DNA of 16,031 bases from Rickettsiales bacterium (GCA_031284675.1 JAITXQ010000096.1:1-16031), one strand, 5' to 3'; positions 1 to 7,115 are shown, counted from the first letter of the stretch. A program made the numbers and translations. Notes: generated by a model from the letters alone, not told the origin.

Positions 1-27
1 ACAAAACAGTTTTGTTATATCTTCCAT
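1..27 (-). CDS. Possible partial gene, N-terminus only (runs off left edge)
   Basis: On the minus strand an ATG at 27 opens a frame that reads MEDITKLFC to the window edge. It is preceded by a GAGG ribosome-binding site (complement of 33-36) with a six-base spacing, which is the main reason to call it. The nine residues vaguely recall the start of IS982-family transposases, but nine residues cannot establish a family and no terminal repeat is recognised in 28-116. It would lie about 90 bases downstream of the zinc-finger gene on the same strand. Confidence 0.35.
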
Positions 28-116
28 GGGTAACCTCATCTATTTTTTTTGTATTTGTTGAGTTTACCCTACTCTCCTGCCTTTTCTATTCTCTTTTTAA
101 TCCAGAATTAGCGTTA

Positions 117-317
117 TTAGAGTTCATCCTTAATCAGCATTGTTTCTTCCTTAACCGCTTCTACAGTACAGTCATGGACAAATGTCTTTTCACAGTAAGG
201 ACAAGCTATTTCCTCTTCTTCTCCCATATCTAAATATATTAATGGATGGCCAGAATCCTCATCGTTTTCATTACCGTGACAACAAACTTTTCTATTATTA
301 ACTCTCACTTTTGACAT
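117..317 (-). CDS. Small zinc-finger protein, CHCC (NDUFS6-like) family
   Basis: A 66-residue protein with one putative zinc site: Cys13 - ten residues - His24-Pro25 - fourteen residues - Cys39-Pro-Tyr-Cys42. The HP followed by IYL and then CPYC is the signature of the zf-CHCC family, which includes the C-terminal part of the mitochondrial complex I accessory subunit NDUFS6. Bacterial members are short stand-alone proteins, often annotated only as zinc-finger proteins. A role in complex I assembly is an inference from that homology. The gene lies 69 bases downstream of coaD on the same strand, so co-transcription is possible. The length is normal for the family and nothing looks broken. Confidence 0.85.
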   Translation of the reverse strand: MSKVRVNNRKVCCHGNENDEDSGHPLIYLDMGEEEEIACPYCEKTFVHDCTVEAVKEETMLIKDEL

Positions 318-386
318 GTTGACCCTTTAATTTACAACATTTTATATATTGAATATATCCATTTAGAAATAAAAAAACAAGAAGCA

Positions 387-893
387 CTATTCTCTATTTT
401 TTATCCTATTTAGGTTAATCAATTCGTTTTGAACGCCTTCTGGTACAAATTTGCTAACATCTTCTCCTAATCTTGCTATTTCTTTTACAAAACTTGATGA
501 GATAAATTGAGTATCTTCAGAGGCAGGAAGAAATATGGTTTCAATTTCAGGAAGAAGCTTATAATTTACCCAACTCATTTGAAACTCATAATCAAAATCT
601 GATACTGCTCTTAATCCTCTAATAATAACAGAAGCATTCTGCTCTTTGGCAAACCTCACTAACAACCCATTAAAAGATATAACATCTGCACCAATTCCTA
701 ATCCTTTAATTTCATTTTCAGCCATGCTTGTGCGTAGCTTTGCGTCAAAAGCAGCATGCTTATTAATATTTTCTGCAACTCCGATTATTAGTTTATCGAC
801 TAGTTTGCACGCTCTTTTTATTATGTCAATATGCCCAAAGGTTATAGGGTCAAATGTGCCGGGGTAGATTCCTATTCTGTTATTAATGTTCAT
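387..893 (-). CDS. coaD: Phosphopantetheine adenylyltransferase
   Basis: CoaD transfers AMP from ATP to 4'-phosphopantetheine, giving dephospho-CoA in the penultimate step of cytosolic coenzyme A synthesis. The protein has 168 residues, close to the usual 160-170. The nucleotidyltransferase signature is near the N-terminus: GIYPGTFDPIT followed by the TxGH motif at Thr18-Phe-Gly-His21. The second nucleotide-binding motif, ISSSFVKEIA, is at about residues 131-140. The conserved RGLRAVSDFDYE stretch lies between them. The ATG at 893 is supported by AAGGA six bases upstream on the minus strand. Its neighbour downstream is the CHCC zinc-finger gene; tRNA-Phe lies upstream on the other strand. Confidence 0.97.
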   Translation of the reverse strand: MNINNRIGIYPGTFDPITFGHIDIIKRACKLVDKLIIGVAENINKHAAFDAKLRTSMAENEIKGLGIGADVISFNGLLVRFAKEQNASVIIRGLRAVSDFDYEFQMSWVNYKLLPEIETIFLPASEDTQFISSSFVKEIARLGEDVSKFVPEGVQNELINLNRIKNRE

Positions 894-974
894 CCTTTAT
901 TTTTATATAAATTACTTTAAAAACTTTTAATAGACATAATAACATTTTTTATCTAAAAATGAAAGCATATGGTT

Positions 975-1047
975 GGCCTGATAGCTCAGTTGGTAGAGCA
1001 AAGGACTGAAAATCCTTGTGTCGCTGGTTCGATTCCTGCTCAGGCCA
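975..1047 (+). tRNA. tRNA-Phe (anticodon GAA)
   Basis: A 73-base cloverleaf can be folded by eye. The acceptor stem is GGCCTGA (975-981) with TCAGGCC (1040-1046), plus discriminator A1047. The D stem is GCTC/GAGC. The anticodon stem is AAGGA/TCCTT, with GAA at 1008-1010 flanked by CT and AA. The five-base variable loop is GTGTC and the T loop is TTCGATT. The T stem is GCTGG (1023-1027) with CCTGC (1035-1039) and has a T-T mismatch at its middle pair (1025/1037). No CCA is encoded, so the tail must be added by nucleotidyltransferase. Confidence 0.97.
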
Positions 1048-1078
1048 CTTTCCCTTTCTTAACAAATTTACCTTCCTA

Positions 1079-1107
1079 TTGCAAAATGCTCTATAGTATG
1101 TTACAAT
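1079..1107 (+). promoter_or_regulatory. Predicted sigma70-type promoter of the exported hydrolase gene
   Basis: TTGCAA (1079-1084) and TACAAT (1102-1107) are separated by exactly 17 bases. A start of transcription near 1114 would give a leader of about 22 bases before the ATG at 1136, with a weak purine-rich site AAGAGA at 1124-1129. It is read by eye and not tested. Confidence 0.5.
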
Positions 1108-1135
1108 ATTAATACAGATATTCAAGAGATAAATC

Positions 1136-2185
1136 ATGATATATAAATATTATAATAAAATATTTAATGTCCTATTAATTATAATTCTATTATTAAGCAA
1201 TATTACTTACGCTGGCGCTAGTGAAAAACCAGCATTCCAGCACGTAACCAGAAAAGAAAAATCAGCGTCAATTGCTTTAATGGCGAAGGATGCGGTAAAT
1301 AACGATATAGTTGTTGGTCTATTGAAAACACAAGAAGAGATATATCCACATGAGCTTGGGCTATCTCAAAGTGTCTACGAGATGTTCAATAATTTTGGAG
1401 TTAAAACTGTACTAATTGATTACAATAAAATAATTAGCCTTAAAAAAATTCAAGAAGAATCACTGAGCCTTGCAAAGAAAGATGAAATTCTGGCAAGAAA
1501 GCTAACATTAGACCGAATAAAAATTGAAGTTGCACAATTCATTAAAGAGCAAAAAATAAATAGAATATTCATTCCGGGAAATTACTATAATCTGCATTCA
1601 GAGCCCTTTCCTCCTACTCCTTGCCGCCAGCTTGTTACTGAAGCAGTTGTAAAAATAGTAGATGATAATCCTGCAATTCACTTACTTGGCATATGTGGCG
1701 GTTTGCAAGACATTATGAATGCAAAAGGGATTGAAGTAGTGAGTGTGGCAAATCTCGTGAGTGATGAAGAAAAGCAAAGATCTCATTTAAAATCAGCACC
1801 TAATCCACAGCAAGAAGATGTACCTCTCCAACAAATAAAGATTATTCCGAATAGTCGTTTAGCAGAAGTAGTAGCCAAATTCTTAATACCTGACGAAAAT
1901 GGCTGGTTTTCAACATGTTTTCCGGATGCTCATTCAGGGGCAGTAAGTAATATGCCAGAAAATAGAAGAAAATTAGAATTACTTGAGTACAAAATTGCAG
2001 CATTTTCGAGTGATGGGATAATAGAAGCAATTGAAGATAAGCATGGTAATGTTTACTTTCAAAGTCATCCAGAAGCCCTTGTTGTAAAATCAGATAAAAA
2101 TCTCTATTTATCAAACCAGAAGGAACGTCAAGTGTCTACACTAGTTGCTATAGCGATTATAAATGATTTTCTTTATCGTGCTTAA
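1136..2185 (+). CDS. Exported class I glutamine amidotransferase-like hydrolase (PuuD/peptidase C26 family)
   Basis: A 349-residue protein related to gamma-glutamyl-GABA hydrolase (PuuD) and other peptidase C26 enzymes, which cleave gamma-glutamyl amide bonds. The nucleophile elbow is LGICGGLQ with Cys187. The histidine-acid pair is in QSHPEA (His311, Glu313), preceded by DGIIEAIE at 293-300, a typical PuuD-like stretch. The catalytic triad therefore looks complete. Residues 1-26 form a signal peptide: a basic start, a hydrophobic run (about 10-21) and a plausible cleavage site after ITYA. The mature enzyme should be periplasmic or exported, whereas PuuD of Escherichia coli is cytosolic. There is also an insert of roughly 50 residues between the cysteine and the histidine (about 205-255). 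The substrate is unknown. The gene stands alone between tRNA-Phe and a repeat-rich convergent region. Confidence 0.85.
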   Translation: MIYKYYNKIFNVLLIIILLLSNITYAGASEKPAFQHVTRKEKSASIALMAKDAVNNDIVVGLLKTQEEIYPHELGLSQSVYEMFNNFGVKTVLIDYNKIISLKKIQEESLSLAKKDEILARKLTLDRIKIEVAQFIKEQKINRIFIPGNYYNLHSEPFPPTPCRQLVTEAVVKIVDDNPAIHLLGICGGLQDIMNAKGIEVVSVANLVSDEEKQRSHLKSAPNPQQEDVPLQQIKIIPNSRLAEVVAKFLIPDENGWFSTCFPDAHSGAVSNMPENRRKLELLEYKIAAFSSDGIIEAIEDKHGNVYFQSHPEALVVKSDKNLYLSNQKERQVSTLVAIAIINDFLYRA

Positions 2186-2230
2186 CGGACGCTTTCTAAC
2201 ATCAACACACCATATACAGAACTCTTTTTC

Positions 2231-2467
2231 GTCATCCCAGTACCCTCTCTTGTCATCCCAGTGCGTGACACTGGGATCTGAGTTTTTTATTGTATGGCTA
2301 TTACATTCATATACTTGCAGGCATAAGCTTCTCATATATAGTGAGTGCAAAAAAGTAAATGAGATCCCAGTGTCACGCACTGGGATGACAGGAGAAGGAA
2401 GCTACTTAAATAACGAGAGGGAGTACCGGAATGACGAGAAAGGAGCTACTCGAATGACAAAAGGTAA
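2231..2467. repeat. Dispersed palindromic repeat with 29-bp perfect inverted arms
   Basis: The 298-bp gap between two convergent genes holds a composite repeat. Its arms at 2251-2279 and 2362-2390 are perfect reverse complements over 29 bp, around an 82-base centre. Pairing continues outward with few mismatches to about 2243/2398. Each arm is itself a hairpin, ATCCCAGTG - five bases - CACTGGGAT. A partial copy of the outer motif (GTCATCCCAGTA) lies at 2231-2242, and GAATGAC-type fragments follow at about 2428-2458. The core recurs in this window at 9231-9253. This is the style of small dispersed repeat common in Wolbachia intergenic DNA. Open frames crossing it are not genes. Confidence 0.85.
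2255..2288 (+). terminator. Possible intrinsic terminator made by the repeat arm
   Basis: A nine-pair stem, ATCCCAGTG (2255-2263) with CACTGGGAT (2269-2277), closes a five-base loop. A run of six T follows at 2283-2288. It lies about 70 bases past the hydrolase stop at 2185 and would end that transcript. The T run is separated from the stem by five bases, so efficiency is uncertain. Confidence 0.4.
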
Positions 2468-2483
2468 CGCAAGAAGTCTACTG

Positions 2484-2801
2484 CTACTCCATGTCAAGAA
2501 CAACCATAAGTTCATTAGGATTCACATAACCTAAAGCATTTTTTGCTTGCTCATCAAGCAGATCTAAATCCAAGCTTTTTTCATATAAGCCGAATACTTT
2601 GTTGCCCAACTTTTCCTTTTCAAAAGAGGTATCCTTTAGCAAAAGTTCATTGTACTCTATTTCTTTTTTTAAATTCATTAATACCAATAAGCCACGTTTG
2701 CCTGTAATTGTGCTAATGCTGAAATATAGTGTAAGAGAAGAAATGAGCAAGGCTGCACTTAAACACAGTAACTTTTTCTTTTTCTGAGGTGTAAGCACCA
2801 T
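2484..2801 (-). CDS. FtsB/DivIC-like septum formation initiator protein
   Basis: A 105-residue single-pass membrane protein with the layout of FtsB/DivIC divisome proteins. It has a short basic cytoplasmic tail (residues 1-10), one membrane helix (about 11-30), the family GKRGLL turn at 34-39, a short coiled coil (about 40-66), and a C-terminal block AKNALGYVNPNE resembling the conserved end of the family. These proteins join FtsL and FtsQ to activate septal peptidoglycan synthesis; how much of that role remains in an almost wall-less endosymbiont is open. The predicted ATG at 2801 has GAAGG almost touching it. A GTG one codon later has better spacing and may be used. rpmJ lies 54 bases upstream on the same strand. 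Confidence 0.85.
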   Translation of the reverse strand: MVLTPQKKKKLLCLSAALLISSLTLYFSISTITGKRGLLVLMNLKKEIEYNELLLKDTSFEKEKLGNKVFGLYEKSLDLDLLDEQAKNALGYVNPNELMVVLDME

Positions 2802-2855
2802 GCCTTCACATATAAGAAATTGAAAAGTATATAATATGAAAAGGTAAACAAAAAA

Positions 2856-2984
2856 CTAAGAGCCCTGGCGCGCTTTACACCTTGGCTTTACCTTATTTAT
2901 AATGTAAATCTTACCACCCCTCTTCACAACTTTACAATTTTTATCTCTATTACGATGGGATTTTAGTGACCCTTTGACTTTCAT
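2856..2984 (-). CDS. rpmJ: 50S ribosomal protein L36
   Basis: A 42-residue, strongly basic protein. It begins [18 protein letters not shown], continues [13 protein letters not shown] and ends [10 protein letters not shown], which matches L36 over its whole length: the KVxxS start, CK-V-(K/R)R, the I-I-N strand and the terminal ARQG. L36 is a small protein of the 50S subunit that contacts 23S rRNA. It is slightly longer than the usual 37-38 residues because of extra residues before Cys17, as in other alphaproteobacterial forms. Only Cys17 and Cys36 remain of the four classical zinc ligand positions, Cys36 standing where the histidine is expected, so zinc binding is unlikely. A good promoter lies just upstream. 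Confidence 0.93.
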   Translation of the reverse strand: MKVKGSLKSHRNRDKNCKVVKRGGKIYIINKVKPRCKARQGS

Positions 2985-3012
2985 ATCTATAGTAAGAATT
3001 AAATTACCTTAT

Positions 3013-3041
3013 ATTATGATCACTTATAAAGAGTTAGTCAA
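3013..3041 (-). promoter_or_regulatory. Predicted sigma70-type promoter of rpmJ
   Basis: On the minus strand TTGACT (complement of 3036-3041) and CATAAT (complement of 3013-3018) are 17 bases apart. The start of transcription would fall near 3006, about 22 bases before the rpmJ ATG at 2984. The FtsB-like gene downstream may share the transcript. Confidence 0.5.
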
Positions 3042-3053
3042 TTGATAAATTTC

Positions 3054-3872
3054 TCACATTTTATTAAAATATTGTATAATCGTTGCTGATACTTCTTCGA
3101 TCGACTTTTGTGTGACATCAATAATTGGCCAATTATTCTGTTTAAAGAGCTCCTCTGCTTCCTTAATTTCCCTTTTTACTTTATCGTAATTAGCGTACAC
3201 GTTATTATTTTCATTATTAATTGAGGTCAGTCTATTTTTACGTATTTCTATTAGTCTACTGACGCCTATTGTTAACCCTATTGTTAGTTTGTTTTTTAAT
3301 TTTGCTAAGTCGACATAAAAGGGTATCTCGCTAACAAAAGGAATATTTGCAACTTTATAGCCTCGGTAAGCTAAATACGTACTGGTGGGAGACTTTGACG
3401 TACGAGAAACTCCAACTAAAATTATATCTGCTTCATCAACATCTTGAATATTTTGCCCGTCATCATGATTAATAGTGTAGTTTATTGCCTCAATGCGCTG
3501 AAAGTATTCGTTACTTATCTCAGCATGCAAGTCAAGCTTTTCATCCTTTTCAATTTCAAGATAGGACGAAATCTCTCTAATAATATGTGATAATATTGCT
3601 CTATAGGGAATTTTCAACTCTATACAGTTATCTTTTAGATATTTTCTTAGCTCATCATCAGTAATAGTGCATATAACAAAGTTATGCTCATCACTTTTCT
3701 TATTGATTTCCTCCAAAATTTTGTCAACCTGTTCTTTTTCTTTCACAAAAGACCAAACATATTCGATCGTTTCTACAGAACGAAAATGCTTCAGAGCTGA
3801 TTTTGCAACTGATATAACAGTTTCACCACTTGAATCTGATACTAAGTGTAGATTAAGCTTTTTGAGGGTCAT
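3054..3872 (-). CDS. ppsR: Pyruvate, phosphate/water dikinase regulatory protein (kinase/pyrophosphorylase)
   Basis: A 272-residue member of the PpsR/PDRP family (formerly DUF299), close to the standard length of about 270. These bifunctional enzymes inactivate pyruvate phosphate dikinase or PEP synthetase by ADP-dependent phosphorylation of a threonine, and reactivate them by phosphate-dependent dephosphorylation. The N-terminal [11 protein letters not shown] block (about 8-18) and the nucleotide-binding loop [11 protein letters not shown] (154-164) are both intact. In an alphaproteobacterium the target is more likely PPDK, which links pyruvate and PEP in gluconeogenesis; that gene is not in this window. 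A TTGACA at the complement of 3945-3950, with CACAAT 16 bases on, is a moderate promoter candidate upstream. Confidence 0.95.
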   Translation of the reverse strand: MTLKKLNLHLVSDSSGETVISVAKSALKHFRSVETIEYVWSFVKEKEQVDKILEEINKKSDEHNFVICTITDDELRKYLKDNCIELKIPYRAILSHIIREISSYLEIEKDEKLDLHAEISNEYFQRIEAINYTINHDDGQNIQDVDEADIILVGVSRTSKSPTSTYLAYRGYKVANIPFVSEIPFYVDLAKLKNKLTIGLTIGVSRLIEIRKNRLTSINNENNNVYANYDKVKREIKEAEELFKQNNWPIIDVTQKSIEEVSATIIQYFNKM

Positions 3873-4022
3873 GTTTTATATAGTGTTATACTAAAAATAA
3901 TAGCAAGCAATCGGCTACTGAAATTGTGCTAATTTGTTAATCTATGTCAATGCAGAAAAACTATCATGTTGATAAAGTTCAAACTAATTGGTAAATTCTT
4001 AACACAATTATTCTTGAAACAA

Positions 4023-4733
4023 ATGTTTTTATTAAAGCCTACAAATTTCTCTTATTTTTCTAAGAAGGCGCTGCCTTGGCTTGGGGTTATTTGTTTCACA
4101 TGTTTTTTAATCGGAATGTTTTTAGCTTTATTCTTCTCTCCAGAGGATTATAAACAAGGAGAAATTGTACGAATTATGTACCTTCACGTACCTTCTGCAT
4201 GGCTTTCTCTTGGAATATATGGATTAATTGCTTCACTAAGCTTTATTTCATTAGTGTGGAATAATAGCATTGCTAGTGTTTTGGCACATGCTGCTGCTCC
4301 TGCAGGGGCAGTCTTTTCTGCAATATGCTTAATTACAGGTAGTATCTGGGGAAAAGGAACCTGGGGCACTTGGTGGGTATGGGATGCAAGGCTTACTTCA
4401 ATGTTAATTTTATTTTTCCTATATGTTGGATATCTTTCATTGTGGAGCGCTTTTGATAATGAAGCGAGAGCCGAAAAATCAGCGGCAGTATTTGCCATTT
4501 TTAGTGCTATAAATATTCCTATAGTAAAATTTTCTGTGAATTTATGGTCTACTCTCCATCAGCCAGCGAGTATTCTTAGAAAAGGTGGAGTAGCAATAGA
4601 AGGTTCTTTATTGCTGCCATTAATTATAATGTTTATGTTTTGTGCCACATTTTTTTTAGTAGTGTGGATATTATATGCCCTCCATTTGATCAATTTATAT
4701 AAAATAAAAAGAGAAATTAGTGTGCGGTATTAG
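4023..4733 (+). CDS. ccmC: Heme exporter / cytochrome c maturation protein CcmC
   Basis: CcmC is the inner-membrane subunit of the system I cytochrome c maturation pathway that presents heme to the chaperone CcmE. The diagnostic tryptophan-rich WWD motif WGKGTWGTWWVWDARLT is at 109-125. The two external histidines expected to ligate heme are His55 (YLHVP) and His179 (STLHQ). About six membrane helices are visible. The reading frame is open from an ATG at 3966 (255 residues), but the ATG at 4023 gives 236 residues and an N-terminus (MFLLKPTNFSYF) that leads directly into the first helix as in other family members, so I prefer it. Neither start has a strong ribosome-binding site. Only 22 bases separate its stop from the convergent mlaD-like gene. 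Confidence 0.95.
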   Translation: MFLLKPTNFSYFSKKALPWLGVICFTCFLIGMFLALFFSPEDYKQGEIVRIMYLHVPSAWLSLGIYGLIASLSFISLVWNNSIASVLAHAAAPAGAVFSAICLITGSIWGKGTWGTWWVWDARLTSMLILFFLYVGYLSLWSAFDNEARAEKSAAVFAIFSAINIPIVKFSVNLWSTLHQPASILRKGGVAIEGSLLLPLIIMFMFCATFFLVVWILYALHLINLYKIKREISVRY

Positions 4734-4755
4734 ATCTAAAGATGACCTGACATTT

Positions 4756-5211
4756 TCACTTCGTAAACATACCAAGAATTTTGTCCATTATTCCACCCAT
4801 ATTTGCTTCAGCTTGAGTATACTCTATTTTACCACCATTCAAAATTAGTTTAGTATCTGATCCAGGTGATATGTCAACAAACTTACTACCAACAACCCCA
4901 CTGCTAGTGATCAGAGCTGAGCTATCAGTTGGTAATTTTATATCTCTGCTTATGCACATATCGACTCGTGCTACATAGGTAGCTTTATCAAGTGATACAC
5001 CTGTTATGTTCCCAATATCCACACCAGAAATCTTAACGCTATCGCCAACTCCTACACCGTTAGCATTAGCAAAAAGGCCGTATATTTTATAACAATCCTT
5101 ATAGCTTTTTTTTATGTAAGATAGCTTATCAATAGCAAAGAAAATCAGAAAAATAGTAAAAACTAATACAAATAATCCAGCAATTATTTCAAGTATATTT
5201 GATCTTCGCAT
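4756..5211 (-). CDS. mlaD: MlaD-like MCE-domain protein, phospholipid ABC transport
   Basis: A 151-residue protein with one N-terminal membrane helix (about residues 8-28) followed by a single MCE domain (about 40-118). The latter contains the typical GVGVGDSVKISGVDIGNITGV and GVVGSKFVDISPG stretches. MlaD forms a periplasmic hexamer attached to the MlaFE ABC transporter and handles phospholipids moving between inner and outer membrane. Its length agrees with short alphaproteobacterial MlaD proteins. The start codon lies two bases after the stop of the upstream NDUFA12-family gene, so the two are almost certainly one operon. Partner genes mlaE and mlaF are not in the window. Confidence 0.93.
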   Translation of the reverse strand: MRRSNILEIIAGLFVLVFTIFLIFFAIDKLSYIKKSYKDCYKIYGLFANANGVGVGDSVKISGVDIGNITGVSLDKATYVARVDMCISRDIKLPTDSSALITSSGVVGSKFVDISPGSDTKLILNGGKIEYTQAEANMGGIMDKILGMFTK

Positions 5212-5213
5212 CT

Positions 5214-5528
5214 TTAGTTATCAGGATTCCAGCTTTCATAGTAGTTATTCACTTTTTGGTTTGGATAGTACGCATCTTTTGTACCAGTTAAATTAGGAAT
5301 ATGCTTTACTTTTCTTTTTTTATTATTAACTGGCACTACATTATCGGTATAATGAAGCCATATATGCCACTCTGGAGGTACTGTTGTAGGTTCAGAGACA
5401 TTGTTATATATTACCCACCTTTTTCCTTTACTTGATTCATAGTAAGAATTTTCATTTTCGTCTCTTCCTACAAATTTACCTTCTCTTCGTAACAGACGTT
5501 TTATTGTACTACAAATTTTAGATAACAT
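5214..5528 (-). CDS. NDUFA12-family NADH:ubiquinone oxidoreductase accessory subunit
   Basis: A 104-residue protein of the NDUFA12 (B17.2) family, an accessory subunit of respiratory complex I shared by mitochondria and alphaproteobacteria. The recognisable run is: FVGRDENENSYYE, then RWVIYNN, then VPPEWHIWLHYT (the conserved P-EWH-WLH signature) and a Pro/Asn-rich C-terminus ending YESWNPDN. The frame is also open from a TTG at 5543, but the ATG at 5528 (MLSKICSTIKRLL) matches the usual N-terminus, so it is preferred. It is the first gene of a tight pair with mlaD and is divergent from the antiporter gene across about 68 bases. Confidence 0.9.
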   Translation of the reverse strand: MLSKICSTIKRLLRREGKFVGRDENENSYYESSKGKRWVIYNNVSEPTTVPPEWHIWLHYTDNVVPVNNKKRKVKHIPNLTGTKDAYYPNQKVNNYYESWNPDN

Positions 5529-5596
5529 ACATAAGAGTACCAAAACAAAAAGTATTATATATACTAATACTTTAACAATATATTAACAACAGTTTA

Positions 5597-7063
5597 ATGC
5601 AATTACCAATTTTACAAGTTATTATATCAATAATTGCATCGATATTTTGCTTTCTTACCAAGAGACACAAGGTATCTTGGTTTATTTCTTTTATCGCAAC
5701 AACAGTAACTCTTATCATTTCATCGATACTACTCATTAAAACATGTAAGGGCGAAATTATAACTTATCACCTCGGAGATTGGGCTCCTCCGCATGGAATA
5801 GAGTTAAGAATTGATGTGTTAAATTCCTTAATTCTAACTTTGGTGAATTTTATAGCGCTGATTAGTGTGCTTTATAGCTTTTATATTAACGAAAAAGAGA
5901 TTAGCAAAAACAAAATCACTGGTTTTTACTCTTTGTTTCTATTGTGCTTAAGCGGACTGCTTGGGATTTTAGTAACAAACGATATATTTAATCTTTATGT
6001 TTTTTTGGAGATTTCATCTCTTTCTTCTTACGTGCTAGTTTCAATGGGAAGAGATAAAAAAGCTCTGGTTGCAGCATTTGAATATCTAATTAGTGGCACT
6101 ATAGGCGCAACGTTTTACTTATTTGGTATCGGGCTTTTGTACTCCATGACTGGAACGCTCAATATGTCCGACATGGCTGAAAGAATAGTGCCATTATACG
6201 ATAATAACATCATAAAACTTGGCACATTGTTTATCTTTGTTGGTCTTTCAATCAAAATGGCACTATTTCCATTAAGCAGATGGCTAGTTAATGCGTATAG
6301 CGCATCACCTAATTTCATTAGCATATTCTTTTCAGGCACAGTGACCAAAGTGATGATATATGTTTTTATCAGAATCTTTTATACTGTTTTCCATCAAAAT
6401 TTCTTTTTATTTAAATCGCCATTAAACAATGTAATTATTATCCTTGCACTTTGTGCTATTGTATTTGGGTCAATATCTGCAATAACCGCAAAAGATATAA
6501 AAAGATTTCTTGCTAACTCTAGTGTCAGCCAAATTGGTTATATAATTTTAGCACTGAGTTTTAACTCAAAAGCAGGTTTATTTGCAGCAATTCTTCACAT
6601 AATAAATCATAGCGTAATAAAAACATCTTTATTTATGGCTGCGGGATGCATTTCCTATAAATCTGATACGACAAAGATAGAGAATTTATCAGGACTCAAG
6701 AAATCAATGCCTTACACAACGCTTGCATTTACTTTACTCAGCTTAGCATTGATAGGCGTACCGCTAACCAATGGTTTTGTAAGCAAGTGGTATATAATGA
6801 AAGCAATTATAGAATCTCATGCATGGATTTCGCTTATAACATTTGCTGCTGGATCTTTCCTTGCACTGATATATATGTGGAAGATGGTAGAGAAAATGTA
6901 TTTTGAAAATGATGCAGCGTCACACGCTAGAATGACACCGGGTAAAATTAATGATGTGCCATTTCCTATGCTTTTCTGTCTATTATTTATGGCAGCTTTA
7001 ACAATAGTGACTGGAATATATAGCACTCCAATTCGATTAGTGGTAGAGAAATTGGCTTTTTGA
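5597..7063 (+). CDS. mrpD: Mrp-type Na+/H+ antiporter subunit D
   Basis: A 488-residue polytopic membrane protein (about 14 helices) of the proton-translocating family that includes complex I subunits NuoL/M/N and MrpA/D. The residues expected in the ion path are present: Glu138 in FLEISSLSSYVLVS and Lys220 in GLSIKMALFPLSRWL. The AFEYLISGTIGATFYLFGIGLLYS stretch (about 160-183) and the TGTLNMSDMAE that follows favour the Mrp D subunit over NuoN. Length is normal. Mrp antiporters are multi-subunit complexes, but no other subunit is adjacent here, so the rest must be encoded elsewhere if the complex is functional. A NuoN-type role cannot be fully excluded. rodA follows after 52 bases on the same strand. 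Confidence 0.88.
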   Translation: MQLPILQVIISIIASIFCFLTKRHKVSWFISFIATTVTLIISSILLIKTCKGEIITYHLGDWAPPHGIELRIDVLNSLILTLVNFIALISVLYSFYINEKEISKNKITGFYSLFLLCLSGLLGILVTNDIFNLYVFLEISSLSSYVLVSMGRDKKALVAAFEYLISGTIGATFYLFGIGLLYSMTGTLNMSDMAERIVPLYDNNIIKLGTLFIFVGLSIKMALFPLSRWLVNAYSASPNFISIFFSGTVTKVMIYVFIRIFYTVFHQNFFLFKSPLNNVIIILALCAIVFGSISAITAKDIKRFLANSSVSQIGYIILALSFNSKAGLFAAILHIINHSVIKTSLFMAAGCISYKSDTTKIENLSGLKKSMPYTTLAFTLLSLALIGVPLTNGFVSKWYIMKAIIESHAWISLITFAAGSFLALIYMWKMVEKMYFENDAASHARMTPGKINDVPFPMLFCLLFMAALTIVTGIYSTPIRLVVEKLAF

Positions 7064-7115
7064 TTTTCATCTTTTTTCATATTTTACTATACTTTAAGAC
7101 ATAAGGACTTTTGTT

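Noticed and set aside
12-233. 73-codon plus-strand frame at the left end
   Set aside because: It overlaps the zinc-finger gene in antisense, is dominated by Phe, Leu and Ser from T-rich DNA, and has no ribosome-binding site.
2141-2534. Frames of 79 and 123 codons on opposite strands across the 2186-2483 gap
   Set aside because: Both mainly translate the inverted repeat, overlap the ends of real genes and lack protein-like composition.
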